Shown piece by piece: positions 17,512 through 25,874 of a stretch of DNA of 56,246 nucleotides. The DNA is from CAYNYF01 sp964401385 (GTDB lineage Bacteria; Planctomycetota; Phycisphaerae; SM23-33). A program made the translations under genes and the position numbers. The notes beneath the pieces are model-generated. The model did no database searches, was not told the origin of the DNA, and saw only the letters and a program-made list of their open reading frames with translations. The stretch covers positions 1-56,246 of the forward strand of contig CAYNYF010000017.1 of assembly GCA_964401385.1 (NCBI GenBank), given 5' to 3'. The first letter of the stretch is position 1. Each line of letters begins with the position of its first letter.

Positions 17512-19018
17512 CATTGAGCACTCGCTCATCGGCAAGACGGGCAAAGTGGCTCTGACGGTGAGGCTGGGTGGCACCGCGGCCAAGGTCTTCAAGACTGACA
17601 TTCTCGACGAAACCACCCGCGAGGAGGCAAAAGCCCAGCTTCAGCAGGAATTCCCTGCGTTGCAGAACCTCGAATTGGCCTCTCAAGTCAGCGCGAAGCT
17701 CCTGGAGATCGCTGAGGAGGTAGCGCGCACACTGGCCCACCGATCGGTCGGACAGCCCTCGTCAGAGGACCCGGCCCGTGATGATTGCTCATCTGAGGAG
17801 CTGCTCGCCGCAATGCCGGAAGAGATCCGAAGGGAAGCGGCCGCCATGCTGGCTGACCCGGAGCTCATACGTCGCGTACTCGTGGACATCGCGGCCCTCG
17901 GCGTAGCCGGCGAACATGAACTTACGGCCACCATCTACGTTGTTGGGACGTCTCGACTTCTGGACCAGCCCCTGGCTGCCATTGTCCAAGGCCCTTCCTC
18001 GAGCGGAAAGAGCTATCCGATTCGGAAGGTGTCTGACCTGTTTCCGCCCGAATCGGTCATTCACGCCACGCAGATCTCCCCTCAGGCCCTTTTCTACATG
18101 AAACCCGGCTCGCTGGTCCACAAGTTCGTTGTGGCAGGCGAGCGTTCCAGGCGACAGGACGACGAGGCCGCCGAAGCGACTCGTGCCCTGCGGGAAATGC
18201 TCTCGGAAGGTCGGCTCGACAAGCACGTGCCGATGAAGATCGACGGCCGGATCGAGACCAAGCGTGTCCACCAGGATGGCCCTATCGGTTACGTCGAATC
18301 AACCACCTCGACGAAGATCTTCGAGGAGGACGCCAACCGGTGCATACTGCTCCAGACGGACGAGCGGCCGGAACAGACCCGTCGGGTATTCGCCGCAGTG
18401 GCGGCGGAGTTCAGTGGCGGCCGAGCTAGCATCGAATCGCAGCGCCTAATCCAGCTCCACTGGGCTGCCCAACGCATTTTGCGACCCGTGCCGGTCGTGA
18501 TCCCTTACGCTGACCGCCTTGCCGAGACGCTGCCGGTTGATCGGGTGGAGGCCCGTCGTGCGATTGGCCACCTGATGAACATGATCGCAGCGGTCACGCT
18601 CCTGCACCAAAGGCAGCGGCCCACCGACACCGACGGCCGCCTGACGGCAACGGTGGAAGATTACCAACTCGCTCATCGATTGCTCGACAAGCCGATGGCC
18701 CGGCTCCTCGGCCGAAGGGTATCGGATGCGGCCCTGCGATTCCACGACCGGCTGGCCCAGCGGTTCAGTGGTGTGCAGTTCACAACCCATGAAGTAGCGC
18801 AGGGCGAATCTGTCTCCGACAGGTCAGTGCGAGGATGGCTCTCAGAACTCTACGGGGCCGGCTACGTTGAGCTGGTCGAATCGGGACGCGGCCCCAAGCC
18901 GAATATATGGCGGCTCGCCGCGGTGCCGCCTCCAGAGGGTGCGGCGGCGCTGCCGAGCGTCGAACAGGTATTCCCGGAGCTCCGGTTCCGGGTTTCCGAC
19001 AACGCGCGACCCGCTTAG
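17489..19018 (+). CDS. P-loop NTPase, probable replication helicase-like protein of the element
   Basis: This 509-residue protein has Walker A VQGPSSSGKSYPI (about residue 169) after an N-terminal region of 165 residues. An acidic motif (IFEEDANRCILLQTDE, about 280) follows, and the C-terminus looks like a winged helix (SDRSVRGWLSELYGAGYVELVESGRGPKPNIWRL). Plasmid- and satellite-type primase/helicase partners look like this. I chose ATG 17489, preceded by GGAGGAGGGC; the frame is open from 17459. It overlaps the primase gene by 23 bases, and primase plus ATPase is the classic replication pair. Helicase activity is inferred. It could instead be a DNA-loading ATPase. Confidence 0.75.
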   Translation: MDADKDLSIEHSLIGKTGKVALTVRLGGTAAKVFKTDILDETTREEAKAQLQQEFPALQNLELASQVSAKLLEIAEEVARTLAHRSVGQPSSEDPARDDCSSEELLAAMPEEIRREAAAMLADPELIRRVLVDIAALGVAGEHELTATIYVVGTSRLLDQPLAAIVQGPSSSGKSYPIRKVSDLFPPESVIHATQISPQALFYMKPGSLVHKFVVAGERSRRQDDEAAEATRALREMLSEGRLDKHVPMKIDGRIETKRVHQDGPIGYVESTTSTKIFEEDANRCILLQTDERPEQTRRVFAAVAAEFSGGRASIESQRLIQLHWAAQRILRPVPVVIPYADRLAETLPVDRVEARRAIGHLMNMIAAVTLLHQRQRPTDTDGRLTATVEDYQLAHRLLDKPMARLLGRRVSDAALRFHDRLAQRFSGVQFTTHEVAQGESVSDRSVRGWLSELYGAGYVELVESGRGPKPNIWRLAAVPPPEGAAALPSVEQVFPELRFRVSDNARPA

Positions 19019-19196
19019 ACAGTGGCAGCCTGGGCGGAAGCGGGCCAATCTGCCGGCTAACTTCCACCTTGGTTTGTGGCAGCGCAGCTGGAGATTGCCG
19101 GAATTTGAGGCCGTTGCCGACTGAAGATGTTGACAGACGGGTAGTTATGCATTGCTGGAGAATCGGAGCTGGGTACAGCACGCACACACGGGACTT

Positions 19197-19445
19197 ATGT
19201 TGGACCTCGACTTCATCTTTGACCCTGTGATTGTGGAGGCCGCCGCTCAGGCCAAGTATGGGACGGCTGTTCAGGCCGATGATCTGCCCGCTGACTGGCG
19301 CGGTTGGTTCGAGGAGCGAGCAGCCATCATGGAATACGAAGGCGGCCTGCCGAGAGCCCGGGCTGATGCCGAAGCGCTCGCGGAGACGGTCCGGCTGATG
19401 GGGAAAGAAAAAATGAAAATGGTGCTTGACTACCGTACGATTTAG
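19197..19445 (+). CDS. Small hypothetical protein of the element
   Basis: This 82-residue protein starts with MLDLDFIFDPVIVEAA and has an Ala/Glu-rich centre (GWFEERAAIMEYEGG). The ATG at 19197 has only a weak upstream CGGGA. Its stop codon (19443-19445) lies inside the promoter/operator of the next gene. I recognise no family. The 178-bp gap before it (19019-19196) contains a TTGACA at 19130 without a good -10 at normal spacing. Confidence 0.55.
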   Translation: MLDLDFIFDPVIVEAAAQAKYGTAVQADDLPADWRGWFEERAAIMEYEGGLPRARADAEALAETVRLMGKEKMKMVLDYRTI

Positions 19446-19462
19446 GATATATTATATCGTAC
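19426..19462 (+). promoter_or_regulatory. Promoter with palindromic operator for a probably leaderless regulator mRNA
   Basis: The -35 TTGACT (19426-19431), a 16-bp spacer and the -10 TATATT (19448-19453) form a strong sigma-70-type promoter. The arms GTACGAT (19435-19441) and ATCGTAC (19456-19462) make a perfect 7+7 palindrome around the -10. The predicted start, near 19460, is 0-3 bases before the ATG at 19463, and there is no Shine-Dalgarno site. Repression by the protein encoded immediately downstream is the natural reading. Confidence 0.7.
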
Positions 19463-19690
19463 ATGTCTCCAGCTGGGAAAAGTCTGACTGCGATACTTCG
19501 AGAGGCTGCAATGGCTGATGGTAGATCGATATTCGCTATGGCCCGTGATGCCGGGATTCCCTATCCGGTACTTTACCGGTTTATCAAGGGCGATAAGAAC
19601 GGCCGCAAATGGGGTCTGACGCTTACAACTGCGGACAAGCTGGCCGGGGACCTCGACCTTGAGCTCAGGCCGAAGCGGAAGAAAGGCTAG
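19463..19690 (+). CDS. Cro/C1-like HTH regulator
   Basis: This 75-residue protein has SIFAMARDAGIPYPVLYRFIKGDKNGRKWGLTLTTADKLAGDLDLEL, the pattern of a small lambda-repressor-like or XRE HTH. The ATG directly abuts the right arm of the GTACGAT/ATCGTAC palindrome, so autoregulation is likely. The integrase gene starts 7 bases after its stop, so one promoter probably drives both and this protein would set integrase levels. Its N-terminus is short for an XRE repressor, and it has no dimerisation domain. Confidence 0.75.
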   Translation: MSPAGKSLTAILREAAMADGRSIFAMARDAGIPYPVLYRFIKGDKNGRKWGLTLTTADKLAGDLDLELRPKRKKG

Positions 19691-19697
19691 GTGGATC

Positions 19698-21110
19698 ATG
19701 GCACGGATCTTCAGGGCGACCTACGTGAAGATGCGAACGGTCAAGGACCGCAAGGGCAACGTCATTTACGATGTCAAGAACGGCAAGAAGGTTGCCCGTC
19801 GGGTCCCGGTCCTGGATAAGCAGGGCAAGAAGGTCCTAGCTGAATCTCGGAAATGGTACATCGAATACCGGGATGAGGACGGCATCGTCCGGCGAGTGCC
19901 CGGCTTCACGGACAAGAAGGCCACCGAGCAAGGAGCGGCCAAGCTGGAACGGGAAGCGGCCCGAAGGGAGACCGGCCTGATCGACCGCCACGCCGAGTGG
20001 CGCAAGAGGCCCCTGGCCGAACACGTTGCAGATTGGGAGAAGAGCCTGCTGGCCAAAGGGCGAAGCGAACCCCACGCCCGCAAGCACGCTGCACAGGTCC
20101 GCTTTGTGCTAGAGGCATGTCGCGTGCGGTTCTGGCCGGACGTGTCGGCCAGCAAGGTGCAGGCGTTCGTTGGCGAGAAGATGCGAGATACAGGCAAGAA
20201 ACGCGGGTGGAGCCACCGCACGGCCAACAGCTACCTTCAAGCCACAAAGCAGTTCTACGGGTGGATGGTCAAGGACGACAGAGCACCGGTCAACCCGCTT
20301 GCCCACCTGTCGCGGCACAATGAACGGACAGACCGCCGGAAACTCCGCCGGGCGCTGACAGAGGAAGAATGCCTCCTACTGCTGGACACCACAGACAGTG
20401 GCCCTGAGCGTTACAGCCTGACAGGACCACAGCGGGCAATAGTGTACCGTGTAGCCCTGGGGACAGGCCTGCGGGCGAATGAGATTCGGACGCTGACTCC
20501 CGCCGTCTTTGATCTCGACGCCGATCCACCGACCGTCACGGTGAAGGCCAGCTACAGCAAGCATCGACGTGAGGACGTGCAACCGGTCTTGCCGTCACTA
20601 GCCCAAGCCCTGCGAGCCCACCTGGAAGGCGTGGAAGCCACACAGGCGGCTTTTGCCATGCCGGACCGGACTAACCTAGCTCGAATGCTCAGAGCCGATC
20701 TGAAGGCTGCCGGAATCGCTCACAGGGACGAGGCCGGCCGGACCGTGGACTTCCACGCCCTCAGGCACACCTACATTTCGCTGATGGCCCGCGCAGGCGT
20801 GCCGCCGAAGGTTCTGATGGACCTGGCACGCCACAGCGACATTAACCTCACGATGGCCTACTACAGCCACACGCTGGTTTCTGACCGAGCCAAAGCCCTC
20901 AAGGCGCTGCCAGACTTGACAGGAAAGCCTGCGACAGGTCAGCGGAAGGCAGCGACCGGGACAGACGATGTCACCCCCTCCCCCGTGGATTCCCGCCCCC
21001 AAAACGACAAGCAGAACGACAAGCGCGACGACAAGTCTCCACAAGTCACTGGGCCCTGTAGGATTCGAACCTACGACCAAGGGATTATGAGTCCCCTGCT
21101 CTGCCGCTGA
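19698..21110 (+). CDS. Tyrosine-type site-specific integrase
   Basis: This 470-residue recombinase integrates and excises the element. Catalytic residues are visible: Arg in GTGLRANEIRTLT (about 259), HxxR in FHALRHTYISLM (about 353), His in LARHSDIN (about 378) and the nucleophile Tyr within TMAYYSHTL (about 388). The N-terminal half is the SAM-like core-binding domain (LAEHVADWEKSLLAKG). ATG 19698 has AGGTGG nearby; the frame is open from 19659. The last 20 residues (TGPCRIRTYDQGIMSPLLCR) are encoded by the antisense of tRNA-Ile2, so the gene runs through its own attachment site. Confidence 0.93.
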   Translation: MARIFRATYVKMRTVKDRKGNVIYDVKNGKKVARRVPVLDKQGKKVLAESRKWYIEYRDEDGIVRRVPGFTDKKATEQGAAKLEREAARRETGLIDRHAEWRKRPLAEHVADWEKSLLAKGRSEPHARKHAAQVRFVLEACRVRFWPDVSASKVQAFVGEKMRDTGKKRGWSHRTANSYLQATKQFYGWMVKDDRAPVNPLAHLSRHNERTDRRKLRRALTEEECLLLLDTTDSGPERYSLTGPQRAIVYRVALGTGLRANEIRTLTPAVFDLDADPPTVTVKASYSKHRREDVQPVLPSLAQALRAHLEGVEATQAAFAMPDRTNLARMLRADLKAAGIAHRDEAGRTVDFHALRHTYISLMARAGVPPKVLMDLARHSDINLTMAYYSHTLVSDRAKALKALPDLTGKPATGQRKAATGTDDVTPSPVDSRPQNDKQNDKRDDKSPQVTGPCRIRTYDQGIMSPLLCR

Positions 21111-21121
21111 GCTAAGGGCCC
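21050..21121 (-). tRNA. tRNA-Ile2 (CAU anticodon), element insertion site
   Basis: 72 bases fold as a cloverleaf: acceptor GGGCCCT/AGGGCCC, D arm AGCTCAGCGGCAGAGC, anticodon arm GGGGA-CTCATAA-TCCCT, T arm GTAGG-TTCGAAT-CCTAC, discriminator A, no encoded CCA. The anticodon is CAU. The acceptor, the D arm and TTGGTCG resemble the minor tRNA-Ile whose C34 becomes lysidine more than elongator tRNA-Met. Its 3' end faces the integrase, which overlaps 61 bases of it. Confidence 0.88.
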
Positions 21122-21179
21122 GGCCCGGCCGCGGCGACGGCGCATACGCACGGCGCCGGTGCCAACATTCAACCAGAAG

Positions 21180-21265
21180 TGCCCGGGACAGGAGTTGAAC
21201 CTGCACCGGCCATAAGGCCGACCAGCCCCTCAAGCTGGCGCGTCTGCCAATTCCGCCACCCGGGC
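21180..21265 (-). tRNA. tRNA-Leu (GAG anticodon)
   Basis: 86 bases with acceptor GCCCGGG/CCCGGGC, a D arm containing TGGCGGAATTGGCAGACG and anticodon loop CTTGAGG (anticodon GAG). A long variable arm (TCGGCCTTATGGCCGG) marks a class II tRNA, and the T arm carries GTTCAACTC. It decodes CUC/CUU leucine codons and lies 58 bases upstream of tRNA-Ile2 on the same strand. Confidence 0.92.
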
Positions 21266-21390
21266 GCGAATCCTCCATGAACACTAGCGGCAAACACGGC
21301 TTTCTGTCAAGAATCGCGGCCGCAATTCAGCGATTCCGCAACTTGGGGCGCCGGGGGCGTTTCGTGGGCATGGAAGTGAAGGTTTGGGGG

Positions 21391-21637
21391 TGACTGCTGA
21401 CAACTACATGGGTGGCAAGAGCCCCAGCGGGGCGTCTCTGTTAGCTCCGTGCCAGAACGCCGGGGGAATCGGCGGAGCAAGCAGCCCAGCCCCATCGGAG
21501 CGTCTTGACTGGGTGGGGAGCTAAGGCGCCCATACGGGGCTCCAGGGCGACGAAGCCCTCCACCACCCAGGGCTCGCGGCCTGGGCAAAGAAAGGCGCCC
21601 CTGCCGGGGCTACCCATGGAAGTGGGGATAAGTCAGG
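21391..21637 (-). repeat. Interspersed palindromic repeat, copy 1 (inverted relative to copy 2)
   Basis: The reverse complement of this stretch matches 32942-33190 almost throughout, beginning CTGACTTATCCCCA and including CATGGGTAGCCCCGGCAGGG. It contains several small hairpins of the form AAGACGCCCC-loop-GGGGCT in both orientations. No plausible protein is encoded. It fills most of the 416-bp gap between tRNA-Leu and the amidohydrolase gene. This is a REPIN-like or structured intergenic repeat. Confidence 0.85.
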
Positions 21638-21681
21638 GATAAAGCGGAGCCGGCCCGCCCCCGCCCGGCGCGCCGCAGAGC

Positions 21682-22569
21682 CTACCCGGCGCCCTCCAGC
21701 CCCAGCAGGGAGATGGCGTTGGCGCGGGCGATCCGGGTGAAGCACTCCCGGGAGATCTTCCCCTCGCCCCGCAGCCGCAGCAGGTACTCGCCCAGCGGCG
21801 CCGGCGTGTCCGGGGCGCAGATGTCGCTGCCGAAGTACAGCCGGTCTTGAAACTCCTGAAGGAACTCGGCGGCGAAGGCCTCGTCCCGGCTGACGGCGTT
21901 GTAGCCGCTGTTGGCCGAGAGGTCGCCGTGGAGATTGGGATACGTTCGCATCAGCTCAACCACCCGCCCCGGGCGGCCGATCCGGCCGGAGGGATAGCCG
22001 GCGCGGGCGGCGGGGTCGTCCAGCGGGCCGATCTCCGCCCAGAAGGGCTGCGAGTGGCCCAGGAAGATCAGCTCGGGGAATTTGCGCAGGGCCCCCTCCA
22101 GCAGCGGCAGCCCCGGCTCGTCATACAGGCCGTAGTTGCCGCCGATCGTCGGCGAGACGTGGAACGTCATCGGCATCTGCTGCCGCTGGCAGCCGGCCAG
22201 CAGGTTCTCCACCAGCGGGTCGTCGAAGCGGAGGTTGGCGGTGACCTCGCCCACGCCCTTGCAGCCGGCCTGCTTGTAGAAGCCGATCAGCTCGCCCAGC
22301 GGCGCCTCGGGCGAGTTGGTCAGCATCCTGGGGTCGACGTTGCAGAAGGGGATGAAGCGGCCGGCGGCGGCCCGGCAGATCTCCAGCACCTCCTCGACCG
22401 ACTGACTCTGGTAGGCGCATTCGGGGCTGGCGCCCGGCAGCAGCACGGCCCGCTCGATGCCCAGCTCCTCGTGCCGCCGGGTCAACTGCTCCGGCGTGGC
22501 ATATGCCTGCCTGCCGGCCCGCGGGAAGCCCGGCACCCGCCGGATGTGCTCGTGAATGTCGATGAACAT
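21682..22569 (-). CDS. Amidohydrolase-2 family TIM-barrel metal-dependent hydrolase
   Basis: This 295-residue protein has an N-terminal metal motif variant (FIDIHEHIRR), ERAVLLPGASPE, FHVSPTIGG, a conserved GHSQPFWAEIG and the terminal Asp motif YFGSDICAP. These fit the amidohydrolase-2 family of hydrolases and decarboxylases. It is cytoplasmic, with no signal peptide. It lies 29 bases downstream of the dockerin/PEP-CTERM gene on the same strand and may be co-transcribed. The substrate cannot be told from the sequence. Confidence 0.85.
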   Translation of the reverse strand: MFIDIHEHIRRVPGFPRAGRQAYATPEQLTRRHEELGIERAVLLPGASPECAYQSQSVEEVLEICRAAAGRFIPFCNVDPRMLTNSPEAPLGELIGFYKQAGCKGVGEVTANLRFDDPLVENLLAGCQRQQMPMTFHVSPTIGGNYGLYDEPGLPLLEGALRKFPELIFLGHSQPFWAEIGPLDDPAARAGYPSGRIGRPGRVVELMRTYPNLHGDLSANSGYNAVSRDEAFAAEFLQEFQDRLYFGSDICAPDTPAPLGEYLLRLRGEGKISRECFTRIARANAISLLGLEGAG

Positions 22570-22598
22570 CGCGGCCGCCTCGATCAGTGCCGCTTTTC

Positions 22599-24101
22599 TT
22601 ACCGCCGGCGGCGCGGGTAAGTCAAGGCCGCCGCGGCGAAGCCCAGCAAGGCTGCCGTGGCCGGTTCAGGGATGGACGCCCCGCCGGTGCCGTATCCGCC
22701 TGCGGCGAGCCCCGTCGAGCCGTAGTTGTCGCACCAGATGGTGTAATCGGCGCCGTCGATGAGGGCGTCGTCGTTGAAGTCGCCGCTTCCCCAGCCGCCG
22801 GACTGGCCGTAGTTGTCGCACCAGATCGTGTAGTCGCCCCCGTCCACGGCCCCGTCGAGGTTGGCGTCGCCCGGGGCGGCGGGGCCCGTCCGCAGCGTCG
22901 TCATCCACTGCGACCACGCCGACCACTGGCCGGCGGCGTCGCACTGACGGGCGCGCAGGGCAAAGATCGTCTCCGGCGCCAGCCCGAGCCAGCCGGAAAG
23001 GGAGCCCTGAAAGAGGCCGTGGGCGGCGTCGATGACGACGGTGTCGCCCGCGTCGGCGATGATGCCCGAATCCCAAACGACGTCCGCCCCGGCCAGGTCC
23101 GTCGCCGCCTGCAACTGCCAGGCGGATTGGGTGTCTCCGCCGTCGTCGTCGCGGAAGGCGGTCTTCCAGACCGTCGGCCGCCAGGGAGACTTCGCCAGCC
23201 CGATGTAGGAGGTGCTGATGACGAAGTCGTCGAAGTAGCGCTCCTGCTCCACGGGCGAGCCGCTGTTCCAATAGTTCTCCAGGAAGACGGCGTTGATGCC
23301 GTAGTCCTGCCAGCTATACACCCAGTTCAGGTCGTCGCGGTGGGCGTCGACCTGGCCGTCGATGTAGAGGGTGAAGACCCCGTCGGAGAGCCCCGGGGTG
23401 TTGAGCCGGGCGTGGCCTTCGACGCAGACCCACCGGCCGCTCTCGTCCGCCTCGAAGATCTGATCGTCGCCCTGGCGATAGCCCAGCCAGGTCAGGTTCG
23501 GGAAATCGTTGTAGCAGGTCGTGACGACCTGACTGGTCGCGTCGACGCCGCGGGCCGGGTCGATGCACAGGTTCAGCGAGTTCCCGCCCCAGATGTGGGC
23601 GATCATCGCCTCCGACCAGTTGGCGCCGGCGAAGGCGATGGCCCGCGACATCTTGCCGGGGTTGCCCGTCCAGCCGGGCTGGTGCTTCACGTAGTGACGC
23701 CAGTAGACGTCGCGGAAGTCCTCGGTGGTCCGCACCGCGCAGCCGCTATAGTCGGCCGGGCAGCGGCCGAAGCACTTCCGCACCCCGCCGGCGTTCACCT
23801 GGCCGATGTCCCAGTGCCCGCGGACCGACTTGCCCGCCCCGCCGAGGCCCTCGTAGTCGACCACGGTCACCCCGCCGCCGCCGTCCAGGTAGCGCGTGAG
23901 CAGGTCGTCCGAGCCGCTGAAGTCGTCGTACCAGATCAGGTTCGGATCGCCCGCCCAGCCCTGATCGGCCAGGAGCGAGACGGTGTCGATTCGCGGCGAA
24001 TGGGGAATGGTCGCCGGCGCCGCGGCGGTGCCAACTGCGACCGCCGCAACCGCCACCACACACGCCAATCGCCGCTTGTGCAGAAAGTTGCCGGCCTCCA
24101 C
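22599..24101 (-). CDS. Exported jelly-roll (lyase/lectin-like) protein with dockerin repeats and PEP-CTERM tail
   Basis: About 500 residues starting at GTG 24101 give a signal peptide (KRRLACVVAVAAVAVGTAAA); the frame is open to 24224 but upstream codons add no signal. Residues about 50-310 (LIWYDDFSGSDDLL, RWVCVEGHARLNTPG, DGVFTLYIDGQVDA, RYFDDFVIST) resemble the concanavalin-like jelly-roll of polysaccharide lyases and LamG lectins. An FN3-like segment (LQAATDLAGADVVWDSG) follows, then two dockerin-like repeats (VDGGDYTIWCDNYG, IDGADYTIWCDNYG) and PEPATAALLGFAAAALTYPRRRR, a PEP-CTERM signal. It is probably exported, exosortase-processed and involved in carbohydrate binding or degradation. 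The enzyme activity is not proven by visible residues. Confidence 0.85.
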   Translation of the reverse strand: MEAGNFLHKRRLACVVAVAAVAVGTAAAPATIPHSPRIDTVSLLADQGWAGDPNLIWYDDFSGSDDLLTRYLDGGGGVTVVDYEGLGGAGKSVRGHWDIGQVNAGGVRKCFGRCPADYSGCAVRTTEDFRDVYWRHYVKHQPGWTGNPGKMSRAIAFAGANWSEAMIAHIWGGNSLNLCIDPARGVDATSQVVTTCYNDFPNLTWLGYRQGDDQIFEADESGRWVCVEGHARLNTPGLSDGVFTLYIDGQVDAHRDDLNWVYSWQDYGINAVFLENYWNSGSPVEQERYFDDFVISTSYIGLAKSPWRPTVWKTAFRDDDGGDTQSAWQLQAATDLAGADVVWDSGIIADAGDTVVIDAAHGLFQGSLSGWLGLAPETIFALRARQCDAAGQWSAWSQWMTTLRTGPAAPGDANLDGAVDGGDYTIWCDNYGQSGGWGSGDFNDDALIDGADYTIWCDNYGSTGLAAGGYGTGGASIPEPATAALLGFAAAALTYPRRRR

Positions 24102-24182
24102 AACCCTATGATAACACACGGCCGGCTTTTCTCGCCCGCGATTGTTAGAACAAGGGGACGGTGGGGTTGTTGAGAGCGTTTT

Positions 24183-24207
24183 AGCCGCGAGCATCGCGAA
24201 CGAAAAC
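24183..24207 (+). repeat. 25-base motif shared with the 3' terminal repeats at 56.1 kb
   Basis: AGCCGCGAGCATCGCGAAC plus GAAAAC matches the first 25 bases of the two repeat units at 56116 and 56184 with a few changes. It lies in the gap between the exported protein and CobA-HemD. The GGCGGGGC hairpin of the later copies is absent here. Confidence 0.5.
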
Positions 24208-24262
24208 GAAGGTTCCCAGGGCATGCAGCTATGCCGTATGCGCGACGGCCGAAGACCTGCGG

Positions 24263-25786
24263 TCAGGCCTCGGCCTGGACGATGGCCTCGACGAGGCCAT
24301 CGATCGTGTGCGTCCGGGCGACGGCCGTCGGCGTCAGCCCGCGTGCCCGGACGGCCTCGGCCGTCACCGGCCCGATGGCCGCCAGCTTGGCCCCCGCGAG
24401 CAGGTCCGTCGCCTCCGGCCCGAGCAGGGCAGCGAAGTTGTCCACGGCCGAGGGCGAGGCGAACGTCACCCAGTCGACCCGACCGTCGCGGAGTGCGGCC
24501 GCCGCCTCCTGCGGCAGCGAGTCCGGCCGGCCCGTCCGGTAGAAGGCGACGTCCTCGACGTCGGCCCCGGCCGACCGCAGCGCCTCGGGCAGGCCCGCCC
24601 CGGCGATGTCCGTCCGGGCCAGCAGCAGCCTCCGCCCGCTCAGCTCGCCGGCGGCGCGGATCGCCTCGGCCAGGGCCTCGGTGGTGAAGGTCTCCGGCAC
24701 CAGGTCGGGTGCGATGAAGTTCCGCCGCAGCCTCTCGCCCGTGGCCGGCCCGACGGCGGCGAGCCGGGCCGATCCCAGCGACCGCCCGTCCAGGCCGAGC
24801 TGCCGGCAGCGCTGCACGAAGGCGTCGACGCCGTTGACGGAGGTGAACACGATCCAGTCGAACTCGCCCAGCCGCCGCAGGGCGGCGTCGACCGCGGCGA
24901 GGTCCTCCGGCGGGCCGATGACGATGGCCGGCGCCTCGATCGCCGCCGCGCCGAGTTCGACGAGCCGCCGCGAAAGCTGCCCGGCCTGGCCCTGCGGGCG
25001 GGTGACGATGACGGTCCGCCCGAACAGCGGCAGCCTCTCGAACCAGGCGAGCTTTTCCGCCAGCGCGGCGACCTTGCCCACGATGGCGACGGCCGGCGGC
25101 GTGATTCCGGCGGCCGCGGACGCAACGGCAAGCTTATCCAGCCGGGCGGCGACGACCCGCTGGCGCGGCCTCGAGGCGGACGCCACAATGGCCGCGGGCG
25201 TGCCGCCGTCGCGGCCGGCCTGGATGAGCCGGCTGACGACCCGATCCAGGTTGCCCACGCCCATGTAGATCACGACGGTGTCGATTCCGGCCAGGGCCTC
25301 CCAGTTGATTCTGCCCGCGGGGTCCGCTTCGTGGCCGGTGACGAAGGCGACGCTGGAGGCGTACCGCCGGTCGGTCAGCGGGATTCCGGCGCAGGCGGCG
25401 GCCGCGGCCCCGGCGGTGATGCCCGGCACAACGCGGAAGCCAATTCCGGCGTCGGCCAGGGCCTCGGCCTCCTCCCCGCCCCGGCCGAAGATGAACGGAT
25501 CGCCGCCCTTCAGCCGCACCACCAGCCGCCCGGCGCGGGCGTGCCGAATGAGCAGCTCGTTGATCGATTCCTGGTCCGCCCCGGCCTCCCCTGGGTTCTT
25601 GCCGACGTAGATTCGTTCGGCGTCTGTCCGGGCCAGGCGAAGCAGGCCGGTAGCCGCAAGGCGGTCATAAACAATTACGTCAGCGTGGCTTATCCATCTG
25701 GCCGCGGCCGCGGTCGCGAGCTGCTCGTCCCCCGGGCCGGCCCCGACGAGGACCACCAAGCCGTCAGAACTCTCCCGCTCGGTCAT
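24263..25786 (-). CDS. cobA-hemD: Uroporphyrinogen-III C-methyltransferase / uroporphyrinogen-III synthase fusion
   Basis: This 507-residue bifunctional enzyme of tetrapyrrole synthesis has CobA/SumT at residues about 8-250: VLVGAGPGD, VRLKGGDPFIFGRGGEEAEAL, VVPGITAGAAAAA and PLTDRRYASSVAFVTGHE. HemD follows at about 255-505: GRTVIVTRPQGQAGQLSRRL, FDWIVFTSVNGVDAF, RLAAVGPATGERLRR and WVTFASPSAVDNF. HemD closes hydroxymethylbilane to uroporphyrinogen III, and CobA methylates it to precorrin-2 for siroheme, heme d1 or cobalamin. The fusion is common in anaerobes and Gram-positives. The gene is transcribed divergently from the PilZ gene with a short gap, so they may share a promoter region. Confidence 0.95.
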   Translation of the reverse strand: MTERESSDGLVVLVGAGPGDEQLATAAAARWISHADVIVYDRLAATGLLRLARTDAERIYVGKNPGEAGADQESINELLIRHARAGRLVVRLKGGDPFIFGRGGEEAEALADAGIGFRVVPGITAGAAAAACAGIPLTDRRYASSVAFVTGHEADPAGRINWEALAGIDTVVIYMGVGNLDRVVSRLIQAGRDGGTPAAIVASASRPRQRVVAARLDKLAVASAAAGITPPAVAIVGKVAALAEKLAWFERLPLFGRTVIVTRPQGQAGQLSRRLVELGAAAIEAPAIVIGPPEDLAAVDAALRRLGEFDWIVFTSVNGVDAFVQRCRQLGLDGRSLGSARLAAVGPATGERLRRNFIAPDLVPETFTTEALAEAIRAAGELSGRRLLLARTDIAGAGLPEALRSAGADVEDVAFYRTGRPDSLPQEAAAALRDGRVDWVTFASPSAVDNFAALLGPEATDLLAGAKLAAIGPVTAEAVRARGLTPTAVARTHTIDGLVEAIVQAEA

Positions 25787-25874
25787 GCCGGCATTTTACT
25801 GCCGAAACCTCAAAGACGCAAAAACCTGCGCAGACTGTTTAAGCCGCCCCTTTGCACATCCGATACCAACTGCG

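Larger units (their letters stand above)
16377..21121 (+). mobile_element. Integrative element core inserted at tRNA-Ile2 (possibly extending left to about 6.2 kb)
   Basis: This compact plus-strand set (AlpA-like HTH, primase, P-loop protein, small ORF, HTH repressor, tyrosine integrase) ends exactly in a tRNA gene. That is the layout of satellite-like or P4/PICI-like integrative elements, without visible structural or conjugation genes. The right junction is the tRNA 3' end at 21050. I looked for a second copy of the tRNA 3' end (TGGGCCCTGTAGGATTCG) to the left and found none, so the left limit is unknown. The restriction cluster and the broken PEP-CTERM gene suggest the element may start near 6.2 kb. 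Confidence 0.7.

Noticed and set aside
21050..21121. Assignment as elongator tRNA-Met
   Set aside because: The CAU anticodon allows it, but the acceptor, D arm and TTGGTCG variable region resemble tRNA-Ile2 more. A TilS-determinant analysis would settle it.
22599..24263. Start of the exported jelly-roll protein at 24224
   Set aside because: The first 40 codons (MPWEPSFSF...) have no signal features and cover the AGCCGCG repeat. GTG 24101 places a proper signal peptide at the N-terminus.
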